From the NCBI GenBank assembly GCA_049459795.1, contig JBMUDS010000007.1, forward strand, positions 1-37,494: 37,494 nt of DNA, in the 5' to 3' direction. Made by a program: the position numbers and the translations under genes. How positions within the stretch are numbered: the first letter of the stretch is position 1; each line of letters opens with the position of its first letter. The stretch is from SYAN01 sp049459795 (GTDB taxonomy: Bacteria; Actinomycetota; Actinomycetes; Nanopelagicales; Nanopelagicaceae). Positions 30,950-37,494 of this stretch are shown here, one piece after another. Under the pieces are notes generated by a model that worked only from the letters and a program-made list of their open reading frames with translations, was not told the DNA's origin and ran no database searches.

Positions 30950-31510
30950 ATGGCGATACATACTCTTTCCGTCCTCGTCGAGAACAGTCCAGGCGTACTT
31001 GCTCGTGTCGCTGCGCTCTTCTCACGCCGTGGTTACAACATCGACTCGCTTGCGGTGGGTCCCACCGAGGATCCAGAGATCTCTCGGATGACGATCGTGC
31101 TCAATCTCGAAGGTCACGCACTCGATCAAGTGAGCGCACAGCTCTTCAAATTGATCAATGTCATCGGAATCCAAGAGATGAAGCCGAAAGAGAGTTATGA
31201 GCGAGAGTTATTGCTCGTAAAGGTCGCAAAGCACGATGGCAATCTAAGCACCATCGTGAGTAGGCACGGGGCGCGGATCGTCGATGATGGTGATACACCG
31301 ATCATCGAAGCAGTGGCTGAGAGCGATCAACTTGAAGCCTTGCTCAAAGACCTCAAGGCGTATGAGGTCATCGAATTGGTCCAATCTGGCGTCATTGCAC
31401 TCGAGCGAGGAAAGATGACCTTAAGCGAACGAGTTCGACAAGAGACCGGATTGAGTAATCCTGAGGATCCTAATAACAAAGAAGTCTTGACCGCCGATTA
31501 CCAGAACTAA
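30950..31510 (+). CDS. ilvN: Acetolactate synthase, small (regulatory) subunit
   Basis: Regulatory partner of IlvB that raises activity and gives feedback inhibition by valine. The 186-residue product has an N-terminal ACT domain (about 4-75, beginning HTLSVLVENSPGVLARVAALF and including RRGYNIDSLAVG) and the C-terminal ALS_ss_C domain (about 84-160). It has the long form usual in actinobacteria. The ATG at 30950 directly follows the ilvB TAG, with no ribosome binding site of its own beyond the end of ilvB (CAGGAA), so translation is probably coupled. Confidence 0.95.
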   Translation: MAIHTLSVLVENSPGVLARVAALFSRRGYNIDSLAVGPTEDPEISRMTIVLNLEGHALDQVSAQLFKLINVIGIQEMKPKESYERELLLVKVAKHDGNLSTIVSRHGARIVDDGDTPIIEAVAESDQLEALLKDLKAYEVIELVQSGVIALERGKMTLSERVRQETGLSNPEDPNNKEVLTADYQN

Positions 31511-31513
31511 ACG

Positions 31514-31540
31514 GAAACACAAGAAACAGATGAAACCAAA
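31514..31540 (+). repeat. 9-bp tandem repeat, three degenerate copies, before ilvC
   Basis: GAAACACAA (31514-31522), GAAACAGAT (31523-31531) and GAAACCAAA (31532-31540) share the GAAAC core at a 9-bp period. The ilvN-ilvC spacer is 50 nt and strongly A/G-rich, and ends in AAGGGAG, the ilvC ribosome binding site. The leader would be unstructured, which favours ribosome loading. Confidence 0.75.
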
Positions 31541-31560
31541 GAGATAAGGGAGCAAGCGCA

Positions 31561-32587
<1,027 letters not shown>

Positions 32588-32595
<8 letters not shown>

Positions 32596-34180
32596 ACCTG
32601 TCGTTCTCATCGCAGAGGAGTTAAGTCCAGCGACCCTCTCTGCACTCGGTCCTGATTTCGAGATCCGCAATTGCGACGGAGCGAATCGGGACGAACTCCT
32701 TCCTGCACTTTCATCCGGTGTTGATGCGGTCTTGATCCGTTCCGCGACGAAGATGGATGCGGAAGCAATCGCAGCAGCAAAGGGACTCAAAGTCATCGCT
32801 CGCGCCGGAGTCGGTCTCGACAATGTCGATATCCCAGCAGCGACGACGGCAGGAGTCATGGTGGTCAATGCACCGACCTCGAACATCGTCTCTGCGGCAG
32901 AGCTAGCCATCGGTTTGATTCTCGCATCAGCACGTTTCATCTCACCGGCGCATGCAGCACTTAAGAACGGCAAGTGGGCGCGTTCGAAGTACACCGGTGC
33001 TGAGCTCTATGAGAAGAAGCTTGGTGTGATCGGCTTTGGTCGTATCGGTCAGTTAGTAGCCCAGCGAATGGCTGCCTTCGGCATGGAGATCCTTGCCTAC
33101 GACCCATATCTTCAGCCAGCGAGAGCCGCACAACTCAACGCGAAGTTGGTCTCCCTCGATCAACTTCTCGCAGAGAGCGATTTCATCACCATCCATTTGC
33201 CAAAGACGAAAGAGACCGCGAACCTCATCAACGATGAAGCGCTCCGCAAGGTGAAGCCAACGGTTCGAATCATCAACGCAGCTCGTGGCGGGGTCCTTGA
33301 TGAGAAGGCGCTCTATGACGCGATCAAAGATGGACGCGTTGCCGGAGCTGGCCTTGATGTCTTTGCAACCGAGCCATGTACTGACTCGCCACTATTCGAA
33401 CTCGATAGCGTTGTAGCGACGCCACATCTTGGAGCGTCTACCGATGAGGCACAAGAGAGAGCCGGTATTGCTGTCGCGGTCTCGGTTCGAAAAGCTCTCT
33501 CTGGCGAGCTCGTCCCTGATGCAGTCAACGTCAAAGGTGGCGCGATCGATGAAGAGATTCGTCCATCGCTCCCACTTGTCGAGAAACTGGCACAGGTCGC
33601 TACTGCACTTGCTGATGAACTTCCCGTCTCACTCGATGTGAAGGTCCTTGGCGACATCTCTGTCCATGATTGCTCAGTCCTAGCGACCTCAGCGCTGAAG
33701 GGTGCCCTCATCGCAACCGGTGCGGAAGACGTCACCTATGTCAACGCCCCAGGTCTCGCGGCAGAACGTGGACTCACTTCTACTGTCTCTACCGATCGCG
33801 AGAGCCCCGAGTACCGCTCGATGATCTCGCTTCATGCAGCGTTCAGCGATGGTCAATCGATCACCGTCAATGGAACTCTGATGGGTATCAAACTTACCGA
33901 GAAGATCATTCAGATCGATAACTTCGATCTCGATCTTGCGCCGACCGATCACCTTCTCTTCCTCAAATATGTCGATCGCCCCGGCGTCGTCGGTGCAGTC
34001 GGAAACACTCTAGGAAAAGCAGGAATCAATATCGCTGGCATGCAGGTCGCGCGCGACAAGCAAGGTGGCGAAGCGCTCATGGCGATCACGGTTGACTCTT
34101 CCATTGAAGCCGAGATGGTGGAACTGGTGAAGAAAGAGACCGGATCACATCTTGCCCGAACTGCAACCTTGTTGAGTTAG
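32588..34180 (+). CDS. serA: D-3-phosphoglycerate dehydrogenase
   Basis: First step of serine synthesis: oxidises 3-phosphoglycerate with NAD. The frame is open into ilvC, but GTG 32588 (MSKPVVLIAEELSP) gives the usual family N-terminus and 530 residues. Domains: substrate- and NAD-binding (GVGLDNVDIPAAT; LGVIGFGRIGQLVA; INAARGGVLDEKAL; catalytic His in ATPHLGASTDEAQ), then the allosteric-substrate-binding domain (about 320-450), then a C-terminal ACT domain (HLLFLKYVDRPGVVGAVGNTL). This long form, as in mycobacteria, is feedback-inhibited by serine. The 8-nt overlap with ilvC, with AAGGAAGG upstream, suggests coupling of serine to branched-chain synthesis. Confidence 0.96.
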
Positions 34181-34193
34181 GGGATCATTCGAA

Positions 34194-35237
34194 ATGTCCA
34201 AGACCATCAATCTTGCAGTGATTGCAGGTGACGGGATCGGTCCTGAGGTCGTCGCTGAAGGACTTCGAGTCCTCGACCATGTCGGTGCAAAGCATGGCGC
34301 TACCTTCAACAAGAAGGAGTACGACTTAGGTGCTGCTTATTGGCACCGCACTGGCGAAACACTTCCGGACTCCGTCCTTGCAGAACTCGCCACATCCGAT
34401 GTCATCCTTCTTGGCGCCGTTGGGGATCCGACAGTTCCAAGCGGTGTTCTTGAGCGCGGACTTCTCCTCAAACTTCGTTTCGCTTTCGACCACTTCATCA
34501 ACCTTCGCCCTGCGAAACTCTTTCCTGGGGTGAAGTCTCCGCTCGCAGGTGTGGAGAAGATCGATTTCGTGGTGGTTCGCGAAGGAACCGAAGGACCGTA
34601 TGTCGGAGCCGGTGGCGTTCTTGCTCAAGGAACCGAGAACGAGATTGCAACCGAAGAGAGCCTCAATACCCGCAGGGGAGCGGAGCGCGTCATTCGCGAT
34701 GCTTTCGAAAGAGCTTCAAAGCGTGAGCGGAATAAAGTCACATTGGTACATAAGAACAATGTCTTGACTCGAGCAGGATCACTATGGACTCGAACATTCA
34801 ACGATGTCGCAAAGGAATATCCAGCGATCACAACGGATTATCTCCACGTTGATGCTGCTTCAATGTTCTTCGTGACGAATCCTGATCGTTTCGATGTCGT
34901 CGTTACCGATAATCTCTTCGGCGATATCCTCACTGATATCGCCGCTGCTATCTGTGGTGGTATCGGTCTTGCAGCATCAGGCAATATCAATCCCACTGGG
35001 AAATACCCTTCCATGTTCGAGCCAGTGCATGGTTCAGCGCCGGATATCGCTGGAAAGGGAATCGCAGATCCAACCGCGACGGTCCTCTCCGTTGCGATGC
35101 TGCTCGATCATCTAGGTTTTGCCGCCGCTGCACGTGAAGTAGAAGGCGCAGTGGCGAAGGATCTGGCCACACGTGGTGAGAGCAAGCGATCGACTCAAGA
35201 GATCGGTGATGCGATCTTGCGAGAGTTAGCGAAGTAA
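34194..35237 (+). CDS. leuB: 3-Isopropylmalate dehydrogenase
   Basis: Third step of leucine synthesis: NAD-dependent oxidative decarboxylation of 3-isopropylmalate. The 347-residue product has GDGIGPEVVAEG at the N-terminus, the substrate arginines region LERGLLLKLRFAFDHFINLRP, the metal aspartates in VTDNLFGDILTDIAA, and the NAD-binding FEPVHGSAPDIAGKGIADP. Isocitrate and tartrate dehydrogenases share this fold, but LERGLLLKLR and the neighbours point to LeuB. The start is ATG 34194, 14 nt after serA. leuA, leuC and leuD are not in the window. Confidence 0.95.
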   Translation: MSKTINLAVIAGDGIGPEVVAEGLRVLDHVGAKHGATFNKKEYDLGAAYWHRTGETLPDSVLAELATSDVILLGAVGDPTVPSGVLERGLLLKLRFAFDHFINLRPAKLFPGVKSPLAGVEKIDFVVVREGTEGPYVGAGGVLAQGTENEIATEESLNTRRGAERVIRDAFERASKRERNKVTLVHKNNVLTRAGSLWTRTFNDVAKEYPAITTDYLHVDAASMFFVTNPDRFDVVVTDNLFGDILTDIAAAICGGIGLAASGNINPTGKYPSMFEPVHGSAPDIAGKGIADPTATVLSVAMLLDHLGFAAAAREVEGAVAKDLATRGESKRSTQEIGDAILRELAK

Positions 35238-35249
35238 TCGGAGACGACT

Positions 35250-36335
35250 ATGAAACTCATCCAACATCTCTCAACTATCCCCACACCTGAGTCAGTGCGG
35301 AGTGAACGGGTAGCAAATCCAGGTTTCGGCAAGTACTTCACCGATCACATGATCCTTGCGACTTGGAAAGCGGATGGTGGTTGGGCAGATGGCGAATTGA
35401 AGGCTTACGGACCACTCGTTCTCGATCCCGCAGCTCTCGTCTTCCACTATGCGCAAGAGATCTTCGAAGGAATGAAGGCCTATCGCTGGAAGGATGGATC
35501 GGTCGCGCTCTTTAGGCCGTATGAGAATGCAAAGCGATTCAATCGCGGTGCAAAGCGGATGGCACTGCCTGAGATCCCAGAAGATTTCTTCGTCAATGCC
35601 GTGAAATCTCTCGTCTCCCTCGATAAGGGATGGGTCCCTGGAAATCCAGGCGAAGCTCTCTATATCCGCCCCTTCATGTTCGCTTCAGAGGTTGCAATCG
35701 GCGTCCGTCCAACGAATGAAGCGATCTTCTCTGTGATCGCAACACCTGTTGGTGCCTACTTCGATCCGAAGAAGCCAGTCACAGTCTGGATCTCAACCGA
35801 TTACATCCGCGCAGCTCCTGGCGGAACTGGCGAAGTGAAGTGCGGCGGAAACTACGCAGCATCTCTCATGGCACAGAAAGCGGCCGCGGAACAAGGATGC
35901 GAACAAGTGGTCTGGCTCGATGCTATTGAGAAGAAGTGGATCGAAGAGATGGGCGGAATGAATCTCTGCTTCGTCAAGGGGTCAGGCAAGGACGCAACGA
36001 TCTTCACTCCGAAACTCACTGGAACACTTCTTCCAGGCATCACACGCGATTCCATCCTGACCGTTGCTCGAGACCTCGGCTACAAGGTTGAAGAAGGCAT
36101 GATCTCGGTCGACGAGTGGCGTGATGGCGTTGCTTCAGGAGAGATCACAGAGGTCTTTGCATGTGGAACTGCGGCGGTAATCTCGATCGTCGGTGGCGCA
36201 AAGAGTGCTCACGGAAATTGGACCAATGGTGATGGAAAGAGTGCACCGATCGCGATGCAGATTCGAGAGCACTTGCTTGGAATCCAACACGGCGAGATTG
36301 AAGACAAGCATGGTTGGATCGTGAAGGTTGATTGA
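35250..36335 (+). CDS. ilvE: Branched-chain amino acid aminotransferase
   Basis: PLP enzyme (fold type IV) making the last step to valine, leucine and isoleucine from their keto acids with glutamate. The 361 residues show FHYAQEIFEGMKAYRW, RPFMFASE, and the PLP lysine Lys197 in GEVKCGGNYAASL, followed by QVVWLDAIEKKWIEEMGGMN. The length and the IlvE-II type layout match actinobacterial and eukaryotic BCATs rather than the shorter E. coli form. The start ATG 35250 follows leuB by 12 nt with CGGAGACGAC before it. Its stop shares one base with the cimA start (TGATG). Confidence 0.96.
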   Translation: MKLIQHLSTIPTPESVRSERVANPGFGKYFTDHMILATWKADGGWADGELKAYGPLVLDPAALVFHYAQEIFEGMKAYRWKDGSVALFRPYENAKRFNRGAKRMALPEIPEDFFVNAVKSLVSLDKGWVPGNPGEALYIRPFMFASEVAIGVRPTNEAIFSVIATPVGAYFDPKKPVTVWISTDYIRAAPGGTGEVKCGGNYAASLMAQKAAAEQGCEQVVWLDAIEKKWIEEMGGMNLCFVKGSGKDATIFTPKLTGTLLPGITRDSILTVARDLGYKVEEGMISVDEWRDGVASGEITEVFACGTAAVISIVGGAKSAHGNWTNGDGKSAPIAMQIREHLLGIQHGEIEDKHGWIVKVD

Positions 36336-37494
36336 TGGCGATCTCTGACGCTTTCCACATCTACGACACCACTCTTCGTGATGGCGCTCAGCAGGAGGGC
36401 TTGAATCTCTCAGTTCATGACAAACTCACCATCGCGCGTCATCTTGATGACCTTGGCGTCGGATTCATCGAAGGTGGATGGCCAGGTGCGAACCCACGCG
36501 ATACCGAGTTCTTCCAGAGAGCGGCTAAAGAGATCGCATTCAAGAACGCCACCCTTGTCGCTTTCGGTGCGACGCGAAGAGCGGGAGTGAAGGCTCAAGA
36601 TGACGCACTCCTTCGCGCTCTCCAAGACTCCGGAGCTCCAGTCGTAACGCTCGTGGCGAAGGCACATGATCGCCATGTCGATCTCGCCTTGAAGACGAGC
36701 CTTGATGAGAACCTTGCGATGATCAGGGATTCGATCACGTTCTTGCGTCAAGGTGGCCAACGTGTCTTCCTCGATGCGGAGCATTTCTTCGATGGGTATC
36801 GCGACAATCGCGCGTACGCGATCGAAGTTGTGAAGGCAGCAGCAGAGGCTGGAGCGGATGTCATCGCACTCTGTGACACCAATGGCGGCATGCTCCCTGA
36901 TGAGATCGCAGATATCACCCATGACATCCTGCAAAGTTCTGGAGCACGTCTTGGAATTCACTGTCATAACGACACTGGATGCGCGGTTGCAAACTCACTC
37001 TCGGCCGTTGCAGCGGGCGCGACGCATGTCCAGGGAACTCTCAATGGATATGGGGAGCGAACTGGTAATGCCGATCTAGTCTCGATCATCGCTAATCTTC
37101 AATTGAAGAAGAAGCAACAAGTCCTCCCGAAAGGAAAACTCGAAGAGGCGTTCAGAATCTCTCACGCAGTTGCTGAGGTAACGAACGTCGCCCCGAGCGC
37201 GCGTCAACCATATGTCGGTATCTCAGCCTTCGCACATAAGGCAGGTCTTCATGCCAGCGCGATCAAGGTCGATCCGAATCTCTATCAACATGAAGACCCT
37301 GCATCCGTCGGGAATGACATGCGAATGCTCGTCTCTGACATGGCAGGTCGCGCTTCGATCGAACTCAAATCACAAGAACTTGGCATCGATGTCGGAACCA
37401 ATAAGGAAGCAGTCGCCCGCGTCGTCGAACGTGTGAAGGATATGGAGCAGCGTGGCTACACATTCGAAGCCGCCGATGCTTCTTTTGAGCTCCT
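36335..37494 (+). CDS. cimA: (R)-citramalate synthase, partial (3' end beyond window)
   Basis: Condenses pyruvate with acetyl-CoA to citramalate, leading to 2-ketobutyrate for isoleucine without threonine deaminase. About 386 codons are visible; the family is usually ~530 residues, so the C-terminal regulatory domain is mostly cut off. The DRE-TIM motifs are clear: YDTTLRDGAQQEGLNLS near residue 8, the metal histidines in IHCHNDTGCAVANSL, and TLNGYGERTGNADL. The sequence AFAHKAGLHASAI follows. The AQQEG/GANPRD and HFFDGY features distinguish it from 2-isopropylmalate and homocitrate synthases. It starts at ATG 36335, sharing one base with ilvE. No stop appears before the window end, so this is an edge truncation, not a pseudogene. 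Confidence 0.94.
   Translation, partial: MAISDAFHIYDTTLRDGAQQEGLNLSVHDKLTIARHLDDLGVGFIEGGWPGANPRDTEFFQRAAKEIAFKNATLVAFGATRRAGVKAQDDALLRALQDSGAPVVTLVAKAHDRHVDLALKTSLDENLAMIRDSITFLRQGGQRVFLDAEHFFDGYRDNRAYAIEVVKAAAEAGADVIALCDTNGGMLPDEIADITHDILQSSGARLGIHCHNDTGCAVANSLSAVAAGATHVQGTLNGYGERTGNADLVSIIANLQLKKKQQVLPKGKLEEAFRISHAVAEVTNVAPSARQPYVGISAFAHKAGLHASAIKVDPNLYQHEDPASVGNDMRMLVSDMAGRASIELKSQELGIDVGTNKEAVARVVERVKDMEQRGYTFEAADASFEL

Noticed and set aside
36335..37494. Truncated or pseudogene cimA
   Set aside because: The frame is intact and all motifs are present; it ends only because the window does.

Overview
The window is a stretch of actinobacterial (Actinomycetota) chromosome carrying conserved housekeeping genes, almost all on the + strand. 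Three things point to this phylum. The gene order tig - clpP1 - clpP2 - clpX - valS - folC - DUF4233 - ndk - mreBCD - mrdA - rodA - rne - rplU - rpmA - obgE - proB - proA matches the order I know from Streptomyces. There are two adjacent clpP genes. Several starts look leaderless, with a -10 hexamer only 6-8 nt before the start codon. GC is about 47-52% in the lines I counted by hand, low for the phylum, and intergenic gaps are short. That suggests a compact-genome lineage such as the freshwater/marine actinobacteria, but the sequence alone does not fix the genus.

Layout. 1-502: 3' end of a collagen-like (Gly-X-Y) surface protein. 515-786: tRNA-Gly (TCC, minus strand) and tRNA-Pro (TGG, plus strand), both with encoded CCA. 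819-6180: protein folding and degradation (trigger factor, ClpP1, ClpP2, ClpX), with an MFS transporter gene between clpP2 and clpX. 6228-11081: valyl-tRNA synthetase, folylpolyglutamate synthase, a small DUF4233 membrane protein and nucleoside diphosphate kinase. 11098-16953: the rod/elongasome cluster mreB, mreC, mreD, PBP2, rodA. 17211-21572: RNase E/G, ribosomal proteins L21 and L27, and the Obg GTPase. 21569-23934: proB and proA, the first steps of proline synthesis. 23974-27274: gatC, gatA and gatB, the tRNA-dependent amidotransferase. 27298-37494: a branched-chain amino acid block, ilvD - [attenuator] - ilvB - ilvN - ilvC - serA - leuB - ilvE - cimA (cut by the window end).

The last block holds the common valine/isoleucine enzymes (IlvBN, IlvC, IlvD, IlvE), one leucine step (LeuB), citramalate synthase (an entry to isoleucine that avoids threonine) and the serine pathway gene serA. 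The most informative non-coding element is at 29007-29172, upstream of ilvB. It has a promoter, an apparently leaderless 26-codon leader peptide with 12 Val/Ile/Leu residues, and mutually exclusive antiterminator and terminator hairpins, which together read as a complete ribosome-mediated attenuator. Other structure outside the genes includes short tandem repeats in three intergenic spacers (14 bp x2, 12 bp x3, 9 bp x3), a perfect inverted repeat in the RNase E leader, and a strong intrinsic terminator only 24 nt before obgE. I saw no mobile element, CRISPR array, phage gene or clearly new multi-gene system.
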